Origin: an uncultured Clostridia bacterium
GTDB lineage: Bacteria > Bacillota > Clostridia > UMGS1810
Reading direction: 5' to 3'
Assembly (NCBI GenBank): GCA_934481345.1
Contig: CAKSPF010000003.1
Coordinates: 177,187-241,186 of the forward strand
DNA length: 64,000 bases
Shown here: piece after piece, positions 44,366 to 53,274 of the stretch
How positions within the stretch are numbered: the first letter of the stretch is position 1
How the letters are laid out: each line of letters opens with the position of its first letter
Notes under the pieces: model-generated
Told to the model about the DNA's origin: nothing
What the model saw: only the letters and a program-made list of their open reading frames with translations
Database searches by the model: none
Translations under genes and position numbers: made by a program

Positions 44366-44819
44366 GAAGTTTCCTCCTTACAGCGTGGAGAAATCGCAGT
44401 ATTTTATGCCTGTGCGGAAAAAGTGCAACCCACAAAAACGAATATGTTCTGAAAAACAGCCCTTTGCAGGAATAATAATTATCATCGCGCCAAAAGCCCG
44501 TAACGCGTGCCAGAACCTGCTGCGTATAAACCGGATATTCCTTTTCCGTTTCAAAATCGCCGGCTATGGTGAGCACATCGCCGTCTGTCTTAATAATGCG
44601 GTGCATTATATATTTGCCGTTTGTGCGTCTGTGAAGAACTATGTCGTATTTGCGGAGTTTATCGAACGATTCAAGCTCCACTACATCCGTTCTGTCGCGG
44701 AGCAGCGGATACATGCTGGTACCGGTTACACGCATTTTGACCTTTTTGCCGGAATTTACGCAATCCGATATTAGCGGCGCCAAATCGTTAATACTGTACT
44801 GCATATTCTGTGAACCCAA
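44352..44819 (-). CDS. S26B-type (SipW/ER-type) signal peptidase-like protein
   Basis: A 155-residue protein. Ser35 sits in VTGTSMYPLL, His73 in YIMHRII and Asp88 in IAGDFE, the Ser-His-Asp arrangement of SipW/ER-type peptidases rather than Ser-Lys. No N-terminal membrane helix is present; a hydrophobic amphipathic C-terminus (LFFRTYSFLWVALFP) may bind the membrane. Start TTG directly after the PqqD stop has AAGGTG upstream; an ATG five codons in is the alternative. Such proteins occur with PqqD and HprK-like genes in Clostridia. Confidence 0.78.
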   Translation of the reverse strand: MGSQNMQYSINDLAPLISDCVNSGKKVKMRVTGTSMYPLLRDRTDVVELESFDKLRKYDIVLHRRTNGKYIMHRIIKTDGDVLTIAGDFETEKEYPVYTQQVLARVTGFWRDDNYYSCKGLFFRTYSFLWVALFPHRHKILRFLHAVRRKLHVRK

Positions 44820-45086
44820 TTAAATCAACACCTTTTTTTCGGAAAGCAATGCTACAAATTCTTCCGTATCCTTTTTGGCAGTTTCGTAGTCCACATCATA
44901 CTCCCTGCACAATGCGTCGGCAAGACCTTCCGAATCGGTATCATTCTCGGTAAGTAAATTCCAGAGAAAAGCTCCCGTTTCGTTAAGGGTTATCATAGCC
45001 GAAAAGTCCACAAGATTGTCGCCTACGGGCACTACAACGTAGCTGTCGGCAATGTTTCTCAAAATAAATCCCGGTTGTATTTTCAT
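44820..45086 (-). CDS. PqqD-like peptide-binding (RRE) protein
   Basis: An 88-residue protein from MKIQPGFILRNI, chosen for the GGAGG six bases upstream; 30 further open codons upstream lack a site. The three-stranded then helical layout (VVVPVGDNLVDFSAMITLNETGAFLWNLL) is that of PqqD/RRE domains, which bind the leader of RiPP precursors. It is the first gene of the cassette and stops next to the S26B-like start. Confidence 0.87.
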   Translation of the reverse strand: MKIQPGFILRNIADSYVVVPVGDNLVDFSAMITLNETGAFLWNLLTENDTDSEGLADALCREYDVDYETAKKDTEEFVALLSEKKVLI

Positions 45087-45142
45087 TATAATCCTCCGTT
45101 CTGAATATATAAGTTTTTTGATAGTTGTTTTAGTTTTTATGT

Positions 45143-45320
45143 ACAATCCCTCCGTCAAATGCAAAGCATTTGCCACCTCCCTTTACACAAGGGAGGCTTT
45201 CGCATCAGCGAAGTTTTGCTTAAAGTATTAACAGCTCCCATGTGTAAAGGGCGCTGCTTGCCGGTGACTTTGGCTCCCTTGTGCAAAGGGAGCTGTCAGC
45301 GTAGCTGACTGAGGGATTGT
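45143..45320. repeat. Hairpin-rich repeat, copy 2
   Basis: 178 bp with the same termini as copy 1 (ACAATCCCTCCGTC to GAGGGATTGT) and an insertion (CTGCTTGCCGGTGACTTTGG). Its right end contains the stop region of the DUF559 gene at 45296, so it overlaps that gene by 25 bp. Confidence 0.85.
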
Positions 45321-45664
45321 TTAACCATGCAATCTATACTTGCGCACACACTTTCAAAGTTTCTCATTACATCAAGATTTGATATTCTGATTACCTTTAT
45401 TCCATATTTTTCAAGATATTCTGTTCTCTTTGCGTCATGTATAATTCCTGCGTCTTCATAATGCTCAGAGCCGTCAAGCTCAACAATCAGATTTGCTTTT
45501 GCACAATAAAAGTCTGCTATATACTTTCCGAGTATTTTTTGTCTTGAAAACTTTATCGGATAATTTCTTAAAAAATCATACCAAAGATGTCGTTCTTCCT
45601 TCGTCATATTTTTTCTGAGTTCTTTGGCGAAGGGAACTATATTTTTATTGTGCTTTCTTTGCAT
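45296..45664 (-). CDS. DUF559 (Vsr-like fold) endonuclease domain protein
   Basis: A 122-residue protein with the DUF559 core: IADFYCAKANLIVELDGSEHYEDAGI then RTEYLEKYGIKVIRISN. The ELDGxxHY and D/E positions correspond to the restriction-type nuclease site. DUF559 proteins are small, mostly uncharacterised nucleases. Its C-terminus (VKQSLSQLR) is encoded by the right arm of the repeat. The gene sits between repeat copies on both sides, so it may be linked to the repeat family. The start has GGAGG upstream. Confidence 0.85.
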   Translation of the reverse strand: MQRKHNKNIVPFAKELRKNMTKEERHLWYDFLRNYPIKFSRQKILGKYIADFYCAKANLIVELDGSEHYEDAGIIHDAKRTEYLEKYGIKVIRISNLDVMRNFESVCASIDCMVKQSLSQLR

Positions 45665-45756
45665 TTCAACCTCCTGATATGATTAATACATGTCATTCCA
45701 TGCACACATATACATCAACACAGTTTCTCTGTAAATAAGAACGGCAATGCATTTTA

Positions 45757-46484
45757 ACAATCCTTCCGTCAAACGCAAAGCATTTGCCACCTCCCTTTAC
45801 ACAAGGGAGGCTTTCGCATCAGCGAAGTTTTGCTTAAAGTATTAATGGCTCCCTTGTGCAAAGGGAGCTGCTTGCCGATGGCAAGCGTTTAGCGCCGACC
45901 GAGGCGACAGCCGAGAAAGGCAATGGTGATGTTGTTGCTGTGAGTTTAGGCTCCCTTGTGTAAAGGGAGCTGTCAGCGTAGCTGACTGAGGGATTGTTTA
46001 ATTTTGTTAATTACAACCCTTCCACCGCCTGCGGCGGTCCCCCTTCCCTTACACAGGGAAGGCTTTCGCATCAGCGAAGTTTTGCTTAAAGTATTAATAG
46101 CTCCCATGTGTAAAGGGCGCTGCTTACCGGTGACTTTGGCTCCCTTGTGCAAAGGGCGCTGCTTGCCGGTGACTTTGGCTCCCTTGTGTAAAGGGAGCTG
46201 TCAGCGTAGCTGACTGAGGGATTGTTTAATTTTGTTAATTACAACCCTTCCACCGCCTGCGGCGGTCCTCCTTCCCTTACACAGGGAAGGCTTTCGCATC
46301 AGCGAAGTTTTGCTTAAAGTGTTAATAACTCCATTGTGCAAAGAGCACTGTTTGCCGGTGACTTTGGCTCCCTTGTGCAAAGGGAGCTGTCAGCGCAGCT
46401 GACTGAGGGATTGTTTAAATTTGTTAATTACAACCCTTCCACCACCCACGGCGGTCCCCCTTCCCTTACACAGGGAAGGCTTTG
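45757..46484. repeat. Tandem array of hairpin-rich repeats
   Basis: Three units and one partial unit: 45757-45997, 46013-46225, 46241-46414 and 46430-46484. Units 1-3 end GACTGAGGGATTGT; units 2-4 begin ACAACCCTTCCACC. Between units lies AATTTTGTTAATT. Unit 1 carries an extra segment (about 45870-45935) with CGCCGACCGAGGCGAC; unit 2 repeats the CTGCTT...GGTGACTTTGG segment. The 45665-46550 gap has no gene. Internal palindromes are the same as in copy 1. Confidence 0.85.
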
Positions 46485-46550
46485 ATGTAGAACTTGTTGT
46501 GTATATTATAACATATGATTTTTCAAATAGCAAGGAGCAGGTTTGCTATA

Positions 46551-47654
46551 TCAACCGAAGTCAAAAAAACACTCTCCGAAGCAGCTTATAACAAGCGGTG
46601 CCGGGAGTCTTGATTGCAGGCGGTAATTCTTACCGCGCATGATGCACAGCTTTGCAATACGGTCTGTTTCATCAGTTCCGCATGCAGAAAGCAAAAGTTC
46701 GTCTGCGGTTATATAATCAAAATTAAATTCTTCGGGATAGTATCCCCATTTGCGGAGTTTTTCTCCGTAACGGCAAAATTCCGTGCAGCATTTATCGGTA
46801 ATTTCAAGCAATGTTTTATCAAAACACAGATTTATAAGTCCTTTTGCCGCATTGGAATTAAACACGCGAAAATTTTTATATTTCAAAACTGCGCAATACG
46901 CTTCTGTATAGCTTTTTCTATACAATTCTATAAGCTTTGCACGAGGTTCAACCGATGTACAGTATTGAAAGTCCGGTATTTTCTTTTTGTTCAAAAGCAA
47001 AGGAAACTGTCCGACTGTTTTGGTACACAAGTGTTTGTTATGGAGTTTGCAAAGCAATTTATATGCACCGCCGTATTCCGAAAGAGCTTTTTTAAAAGCA
47101 AGACGCGAGGAAATGCGGTTAAACATAATGCCAACATCAATATAAACGCTGCCGCCTGTCGGGTAATATATTTTATTTGAAATTTTCAAGAAGTTATCTA
47201 CAGCGTAGTTTGCCAGGTTACAGAAAATATCATTGAAAAGTATACTGCGTTTCGGCTGATTTTTCGTACCGCCGCACAAAAAATATGTGCCTGTCCTTAC
47301 ATACTGATTAATATAATCGGGGACAGTGCTTATGCCGGGTACATATGAATTTGGTTTGAACTCGACAGAGCTGCCGTCACACTTAAAAAGCAATTGGGTA
47401 ACCAGCGGATTATTCAGCAGATATTTACGCGCTTCGTCATATACCTTATAAATAAGCGTCAAGCGAAAGTACGGCGGTTCTTTGGATTTATCAAAGACCT
47501 TGTCTGTAATACTGCGGTTTACGGTATCTATAGTATAGCTCATATACGGTTTGTCAATATCCATATCGGAATAGTATTTGCCGTGATATGCAGTTATTCT
47601 GATGTATCTGTATGAACCGTTTGACGTGTCTTTGAGCAAAATTACTCCAATCAT
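46551..47654 (-). CDS. Protein of unknown function between repeat arrays
   Basis: A 367-residue protein with no signal peptide, no membrane segment and no motif I recognise; it is Tyr-, Lys- and Cys-rich (CCTEFCRYG, CGGTKNQ). The ATG is preceded by AGGTG. It is bordered on both sides by repeat copies and has no conserved neighbour. It may be an accessory gene of recent arrival. The function is not predictable from sequence alone. Confidence 0.55.
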   Translation of the reverse strand: MIGVILLKDTSNGSYRYIRITAYHGKYYSDMDIDKPYMSYTIDTVNRSITDKVFDKSKEPPYFRLTLIYKVYDEARKYLLNNPLVTQLLFKCDGSSVEFKPNSYVPGISTVPDYINQYVRTGTYFLCGGTKNQPKRSILFNDIFCNLANYAVDNFLKISNKIYYPTGGSVYIDVGIMFNRISSRLAFKKALSEYGGAYKLLCKLHNKHLCTKTVGQFPLLLNKKKIPDFQYCTSVEPRAKLIELYRKSYTEAYCAVLKYKNFRVFNSNAAKGLINLCFDKTLLEITDKCCTEFCRYGEKLRKWGYYPEEFNFDYITADELLLSACGTDETDRIAKLCIMRGKNYRLQSRLPAPLVISCFGECFFDFG

Positions 47655-47741
47655 TTTTATCACCTATATAATGATATATTTTTTGTAAAAATTTGTCAAG
47701 ATGAATAGATTTGATTTTTGAAAATATTTGAGATATAGGGT

Positions 47742-47871
47742 TACAATCCCTCCGTCTGCCTTTGGCAGACACCTCAACAGCAACGTCAGCGCCGTTGCCT
47801 TTCTCGGCTGCCGCCTCGGTCGGCGCTAAACGCTTGCCACCGGCAAGCAGCGCCCTTTACACAAAAAGGCT
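47742..47871. repeat. Rearranged repeat copy
   Basis: It opens ACAATCCCTCCGTC, then continues with the reverse complement of the extra segment of array unit 1 (CGCCTCGGTCGGCGCTAAAC) and ends with CCCTTTACACAAAAAGGCTTT. The right terminus is missing. Confidence 0.7.
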
Positions 47872-47893
47872 TTATGAAAATTTGCACAAAAAA

Positions 47894-47921
47894 AGAAACC
47901 ATAGCATAAGCTATGGTTTCT
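47894..47921 (-). terminator. Terminator of the S-layer gene
   Basis: A 12-bp stem (AGAAACCATAGC 47894-47905 with 47910-47921) with a four-base loop and a T-run on the minus strand. Confidence 0.85.
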
Positions 47922-47952
47922 CTTTTTATTAAGTCAAAGACTTGAGAATTGA

Positions 47953-50898
47953 TTAATCAATTTCAACTGCCGGGATGTCAGCGTCTTCTACAACGTCAAC
48001 AACATCTTCTGCTTTTGCAGGAACTTCAACCGGTTTTGTAACAGTTGTTACTTTTGTTGTAGCATCATTGTTATCTACATAGAAGCCATTCTTCTGTTCA
48101 GAAGCTTTAGCAACTCTTGTGTTGAAGGAGTAGATATCAACAACAGAACCGTCTATAACTCTTACGAATACGAATGAAGCTATATCTTTTTCTGCATCAT
48201 AGTAATCAACATCTTCAGCCATGAAGTCTTCTGTGTCAACTAAAATGTTTCTGCTGTTAGCATCATTGTAAGTGTATCTGTTGGAGTTAGACTTAGATAC
48301 AGAGATTACCTGCTCTATAGCTTTTCCGTCAGAACCTTTACCGTTGATCTTAACAGTTTCACCCTTAGTTGTGTTAGAAACTTTTTCGTTAGCAATGTAA
48401 CCAAAGATGAATTCGTTGTCTTCGCTGAATTCACTAAAGGTCTTAGTATCAGCCTTTAAGAGACCGTCATCACCGATTACACCAACTACGATATAGTCAG
48501 TAACTGTACCGTCAGAGCTTGCATTGAATGCGAATACAGAACCAACGTCTAAGTCATCAACATCATATTTGAGATCAGCACCCTTAGGTGTCTTAGAATC
48601 TTCATCAAATATTACAGTTCCTTCTTCTTCATCCTGAACGTAAGTTACTTCAGTGATATCCTGACCGTCAGCATCTTTAGCAGCTTTTGTGCCTGTTACG
48701 ATTGCAAGGCCAACATCATCAGAGAATCTCGTACCGCCGTCTGTGATAATGAATACAGAATTTTCACCGTCTTTGTCGTTGAGGATATAACCTGTGTATT
48801 CAACATCATCAACGAGGTAGCTGATGTCTGCTGCATATACATCATCAGCTTCTGATTTGTCAAGGTTGAAGATTACAACATCATCTTCAAGAGTTTTCTT
48901 GTCGATAATCTGTGTAGAATCTTTATAAGTTGCCTTACTTACAGCATTAACTGTACTATTTGTACCGTCTGCTGCTGCTTTGATTTCTTTGATTTCGCCC
49001 TTAGCGTTTGTCTTGTAGGTAACAAGTCTTGCAGCTGACTGATCTGCATTTGTTATATCAAAATCTGCAAATAATTTCTTAGCGCCTGCGCCGAAGTTAG
49101 CTGTGATGTATGCTTTGAAAGTATCGTTAGCAGAAGAAGTGAATGTGTATGTTACAACACCGTCTTTTTCTGTAAGAAGTTTTACTTCTTTGCCATCATC
49201 GAATGAGCTTGAACCATCTGCATATTCAAGGATAAAGCCGTAGTTCTTGCTTGCAGCGCTGCCGTCGAAGTCGATGATCTTACCGGTCATACCGATATAG
49301 AATGTACCTTCGTCGTCAATGTTAAGAGAACCAGCGCCGTTTGCTGTGCCATCGATATAGTCTTTACCGTCGATTGTAACCATCTTGTTACCGTTCTTAG
49401 TTCCCAAAGAAGTAACAGTACCTGTTACGCTGTTGTCACCAAGGTTGATAACTCTGATGTATTTTGTAAAGTTTTTAAATTTAGAATAGTCAGCTGTATC
49501 AGCAACAACAGCTACTACATCATCTTCTGCGAAATCTTTAAGTTCGATTGCATTGCCGTTAACATCTTCAAGAATAGTTGTAACGTCTTCGTCATCAAAC
49601 TTAAATTCAATCGTACCGTCGTCTGTTACGAGCTTATCTTTGCTTTCGTTTACAGAATCAACTTTTGTTGAGAAGTACTGAGTTGCAACGATTGTATCGT
49701 ATTTGCTGTCACCTGTGTTTTCAACAAGTACGAGTTCGATATCGTCTTTTGAATCTGTATATACGTCACCTTTAGCATTCACAGTATTGCAGATCTTCGA
49801 AGCAATATCAGCGAAAGTATCTACAGCTGTGTTTTTGTTGAACTGTAATTTAGCATTTGCATCAAGCTTTACAGTCTTTGTCTTGTTGTTTTCATCATAG
49901 TATTCGATTTCGATACCGGAAGTACCCTTATTAGTGATTGACTTAACGTCATCGCTGAGAAGATCAAATGTTTCACCGATATCAGCAGCAACTACTGCAA
50001 GTACATAGTACTTACCGGAAACTTTTTCAACATAAACATCAACATTCTGGTGTTCATATTTTTCAATGTCAGAACCGTTGATTTTGAATGTTAAATCAGT
50101 AGTAACATTTGTGAAACCGTCAGATTTCTTTTCACCGGTCATACCAAACTCATAGTCGTCTGAATTTTCGGTAAGTGCGAAGTTGATGTCTTCGCCGTCT
50201 TTTTCACCAACAACACCTGTAGCGATGTAGATGTTCATATCGGTAAGAAGTGTAGCGTAGTCGCGGTCGTTTTTACCATCGAGTACTTCGTACTTCTGAT
50301 CTGTACCGTATGATGTCTGATCCATCTTAGGTGTAGAAAGTGCGTTGTAAACTAACTGAGCAACTGTCTTTCTCGGAGCTTCAGCTGTAGCTGTAACGCC
50401 TGCAGTAATCTTGTACTGGTTAGCTACTACGAGGTAACCTGTAGGATAACCGCCCTTTGTAGCAGCCATAGGCTCAAAACCTAAAGCGCAAACGAGCATC
50501 TTAACTGCCTGTTCATAAGTAACCTTATCTTCAGGACCGAAGTTACCGTCACCGTAACCATTGATGATGCCGTTCTGAGTAGCAAGGTTGATGTAACCTG
50601 AAGCCCAGTGATCAGCAGCTACGTCTACAAACCGTGTGGCGCCTTTGGCACCGTTTGCTGCATTTTCAAGTCCTAATGCACGGCATACAATTGCAGCATA
50701 TTCTGCTCTTGTAATTGTGTTATCAGGATTGAAGTTTCCTAAATCGTCACCTTTGATAATATCCAAAGCTGACAAGAGTTCTACCGCACCTGCGTAATCT
50801 GCATTAGCATCAACGTCTGCATAGTTAGCGAAAGCTACTACTGAGAACATCATTGAAAATGCGAGTACGAGTGCGAGCACTTTTTTGAGATTTCTCAT
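47953..50898 (-). CDS. Probable main S-layer protein with three N-terminal SLH domains
   Basis: A 981-residue secreted protein, signal peptide 1-24. SLH domains at about 26-76, 88-142 and 146-192, then about 790 residues that are Asp-, Thr- and Val-rich, have few Cys and include an acidic C-terminus. The nucleotide sequence is plainly more uniform in codon choice than the neighbours (many GTT, GAA, AAC, ACA), which is typical of highly expressed genes. GGAGG precedes the ATG. It has a strong promoter, a long leader and its own terminator. SLH proteins bind the wall polymer and self-assemble. Confidence 0.88.
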   Translation of the reverse strand: MRNLKKVLALVLAFSMMFSVVAFANYADVDANADYAGAVELLSALDIIKGDDLGNFNPDNTITRAEYAAIVCRALGLENAANGAKGATRFVDVAADHWASGYINLATQNGIINGYGDGNFGPEDKVTYEQAVKMLVCALGFEPMAATKGGYPTGYLVVANQYKITAGVTATAEAPRKTVAQLVYNALSTPKMDQTSYGTDQKYEVLDGKNDRDYATLLTDMNIYIATGVVGEKDGEDINFALTENSDDYEFGMTGEKKSDGFTNVTTDLTFKINGSDIEKYEHQNVDVYVEKVSGKYYVLAVVAADIGETFDLLSDDVKSITNKGTSGIEIEYYDENNKTKTVKLDANAKLQFNKNTAVDTFADIASKICNTVNAKGDVYTDSKDDIELVLVENTGDSKYDTIVATQYFSTKVDSVNESKDKLVTDDGTIEFKFDDEDVTTILEDVNGNAIELKDFAEDDVVAVVADTADYSKFKNFTKYIRVINLGDNSVTGTVTSLGTKNGNKMVTIDGKDYIDGTANGAGSLNIDDEGTFYIGMTGKIIDFDGSAASKNYGFILEYADGSSSFDDGKEVKLLTEKDGVVTYTFTSSANDTFKAYITANFGAGAKKLFADFDITNADQSAARLVTYKTNAKGEIKEIKAAADGTNSTVNAVSKATYKDSTQIIDKKTLEDDVVIFNLDKSEADDVYAADISYLVDDVEYTGYILNDKDGENSVFIITDGGTRFSDDVGLAIVTGTKAAKDADGQDITEVTYVQDEEEGTVIFDEDSKTPKGADLKYDVDDLDVGSVFAFNASSDGTVTDYIVVGVIGDDGLLKADTKTFSEFSEDNEFIFGYIANEKVSNTTKGETVKINGKGSDGKAIEQVISVSKSNSNRYTYNDANSRNILVDTEDFMAEDVDYYDAEKDIASFVFVRVIDGSVVDIYSFNTRVAKASEQKNGFYVDNNDATTKVTTVTKPVEVPAKAEDVVDVVEDADIPAVEID

Positions 50899-51005
50899 AT
50901 TCTCAAATCCTCCTTAATAAATTTTTTGAAAGAGATAGAGCTTAGAGTTAAGCCGCATCTCTTTCATATACTGCTTAACCTTATGTTAGGTATTGCCCTA
51001 ACCTT
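50899..51005 (-). other. Structured 5' leader of the S-layer mRNA
   Basis: The transcript leader can form GTTAGG/CCTAAC and AAAGAGAT/ATCTCTTT stems before the GGAGG site. Long structured leaders stabilise S-layer messages in other Firmicutes. Confidence 0.55.
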
Positions 51006-51011
51006 GGCATG

Positions 51012-51041
51012 ATTATAGCATTACAAAACGCGTATAGTCAA
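51012..51041 (-). promoter_or_regulatory. Promoter of the S-layer gene
   Basis: TTGACT (51036-51041) and TATAAT (51012-51017) on the minus strand, 18 bp apart, about 110 bp upstream of the start codon. Confidence 0.75.
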
Positions 51042-51114
51042 TGCCGCATTTATTGTTGTAACAAAACTGTAAAAATAGAGTAATCTATGTCACATTTTTG
51101 CTATAACCGTGTAA

Positions 51115-52716
51115 TTATTTGCCCTCCGCAGCGGCGCGTATGAAATCGCGAAACAGCGGATGCGCCCTGTTCGGGCGGGACTTGAACTCGGGGTGGAACT
51201 GAACACCCACAAACCATTTATGATCCATTACTTCCACTATCTCAACAAGTCTGCCGTCCGGCGATGTACCGGAAACGGTAAGTCCTGCTTTTACGAGCTC
51301 CTCCTTGAAATCGTTGTTAAACTCAAATCTGTGTCTGTGTCTTTCATGGATAAGGGTTTCTTTATATATATCTATGCAGCGTGCGCCCTGCTTCAGTTCG
51401 CACGGGTACTGTCCCAGGCGCATGGTGCCGCCCATATCGGCGATGTTTTTCTGATCCGGCATAATGTCTATGACGGGGTGAGCCGTGTCGGGGTTAAGCT
51501 CCGTGCTGTTTGCATCGGCATAACCGAGCACATCTCTGGAATATTCTATCACGGAAAGCTGCATACCGAGGCATATACCAAAGAACGGAACATTATTTTC
51601 CCTTGCGTATTTAATAGCAAGTATCATACCCTCTATACCTCTGTCGCCGAATCCTCCGGGAACTATAATTCCGTCGCAGTCCTCCAGAAGCATGCGGCAG
51701 TTGTCTTCGGTTACGGTTTCGGAGTCAATCCATTTTATATCAACTTCGGCGTCATTCTCTATACCGCCGTGTTTAAGCGATTCCACAACGCTTATATATG
51801 CGTCGTGCAAAGATACATATTTGCCGACAAGCGCGATTTTTACTTTTTTTGAAAGGTTAAGCGCTTTATTGACCATATTTGTCCACTCGGTAAGGTCCGG
51901 CTCGGGAAGATTAAGACCGAGTCTTTTGCATACTGCCTGTGCAAGTCCTGCGTCTTCGAGCATAAGCGGAACTTCATACAGGAGCGAAGCGTCCATATTT
52001 TCTATTATACAATTCGGATGCAGATTGCAGAAAAGTGCTGTCTTATTTTTGAATTCTTCGCCGAGAGGATGCTCGGTGCGGCAAACAACCACGTCCGGCT
52101 GAATACCGTAGCCCAGAAGCTCTTTTACGCTGTGCTGTGTAGGCTTGCTCTTCTGTTCTCCGCTCATGGAAAGATACGGAACAAGCGTTACATGGATATA
52201 CATGCAATTTTCTCTGCCGACGTCCGACGAAACCTGGCGGATTGCCTCGATATACGGCAGACTCTCTATATCGCCCACGGTACCGCCTATCTCGGTGATT
52301 ACTATATCGGTATCCGTATGCTTTGCCACGGAATAAATCTTTTCTTTTATCTCATTTGTGATATGCGGCACTACCTGAACGGTTCCGCCGAGGTAATCTC
52401 CGCGTCTTTCCTTGGAGATAACAGACCAGTACACTCTGCCCGTTGTAACATTGCTGTCCTGGCTCAGACTTTCATCGATAAATCTCTCGTAGTGTCCCAA
52501 GTCAAGATCCGTTTCCGCTCCGTCATCTGTTACGAAAACCTCACCGTGCTGACACGGATTCATAGTTCCCGGATCCACGTTTATGTACGGATCGAATTTT
52601 TGTATAGTTACCTTAAGACCTCTGCATTTAAGCAGTCTGCCAAGAGATGCGGCAGTAATACCCTTACCTAAGCCCGAAACTACACCGCCTGTTACAAAAA
52701 TGTACTTAACAGCCAT
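51115..52716 (-). CDS. pyrG: CTP synthase
   Basis: A 533-residue enzyme of the usual length. The synthase domain opens with KYIFVTGGVVSGLGKGITAASLGRLL; the glutaminase domain has the nucleophile Cys in FFGICLGMQL and catalytic His-Glu in VQFHPEFKSRP. It converts UTP to CTP with glutamine as donor. The start has AGGAG upstream. It is downstream of a repeat copy and upstream of the S-layer gene on the same strand but has its own transcript by appearance. Confidence 0.97.
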   Translation of the reverse strand: MAVKYIFVTGGVVSGLGKGITAASLGRLLKCRGLKVTIQKFDPYINVDPGTMNPCQHGEVFVTDDGAETDLDLGHYERFIDESLSQDSNVTTGRVYWSVISKERRGDYLGGTVQVVPHITNEIKEKIYSVAKHTDTDIVITEIGGTVGDIESLPYIEAIRQVSSDVGRENCMYIHVTLVPYLSMSGEQKSKPTQHSVKELLGYGIQPDVVVCRTEHPLGEEFKNKTALFCNLHPNCIIENMDASLLYEVPLMLEDAGLAQAVCKRLGLNLPEPDLTEWTNMVNKALNLSKKVKIALVGKYVSLHDAYISVVESLKHGGIENDAEVDIKWIDSETVTEDNCRMLLEDCDGIIVPGGFGDRGIEGMILAIKYARENNVPFFGICLGMQLSVIEYSRDVLGYADANSTELNPDTAHPVIDIMPDQKNIADMGGTMRLGQYPCELKQGARCIDIYKETLIHERHRHRFEFNNDFKEELVKAGLTVSGTSPDGRLVEIVEVMDHKWFVGVQFHPEFKSRPNRAHPLFRDFIRAAAEGK

Positions 52717-52837
52717 TATTTTTTCTCCTTTTTCTAAAGTAATAGATTGTTTTATGATATTAATGCTCTTTCGGATATGCAGGTTGTTTTCTGCGCGACG
52801 AACATGTTTTTTATGCGAAGAGGGGTGGTGATTTTTT

Positions 52838-53011
52838 ACAACCCCTCCGTCAAACGCAAAGCGTTTGCCACCTCCACTTGCACAGGGGAGGCTAAACCAC
52901 TAACAAGCAGGACTCCTTAAAACGGAGAAGCTTTCGCGTCAGCGAAGTTTTAAAGCATTAAGGCTCCCTTGTGCAAAGGGAGCTGTCACCGATAGGTGAC
53001 TGAGGGATTGT
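52838..53011. repeat. Hairpin-rich repeat copy upstream of ispE
   Basis: Begins ACAACCCCTCCGTC and ends GACTGAGGGATTGT. The interior differs (GGGGAGGCTAAACC and GTCACCGATAGGTGAC in place of TCAGCGCAGCTGA). The 52717-53274 gap holds this element, an ispE promoter and nothing else recognised. Confidence 0.8.
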
Positions 53012-53229
53012 ATATCTGCAATTCCCTTTTAAACGAGCAATTTCAAAAACAATCATTTATTGTATTTATATTAATCGGCAAATATTTGCCGCGTAAAAAT
53101 CACATACTATCTTATTGTATAATTTTACAGCAATTATGTCAAGGTCTTTTTCGACTTTTTTTAATATTTTGCGCCTTTTGTCAAAATGAAGTTTTCATAA
53201 TTTAAATTATGTAAATCAAAATTAATTTA

Positions 53230-53258
53230 TTGCCAAAAATATACTTTTATGTTATTAT
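53230..53258 (+). promoter_or_regulatory. Promoter of ispE
   Basis: TTGCCA (53230-53235) and TATTAT (53253-53258), 17 bp apart, directly before the AGGTG site and the ispE start. Confidence 0.6.
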
Positions 53259-53274
53259 TTTATAGGTGATTAAA

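Noticed and set aside
46004..46213. Small plus-strand protein in the repeat array
   Set aside because: Its sequence (PLHREGF, PLCKGRC) is translation of the repeat, with no ribosome site.
40441..46500. CRISPR array
   Set aside because: The repeats are 105-241 bp, contain internal palindromes and lack uniform spacers; no cas gene is present.
51115..52716. Frames on the plus strand opposite pyrG (e.g. 51160-51852)
   Set aside because: pyrG is certain on the minus strand; these are antisense shadows.
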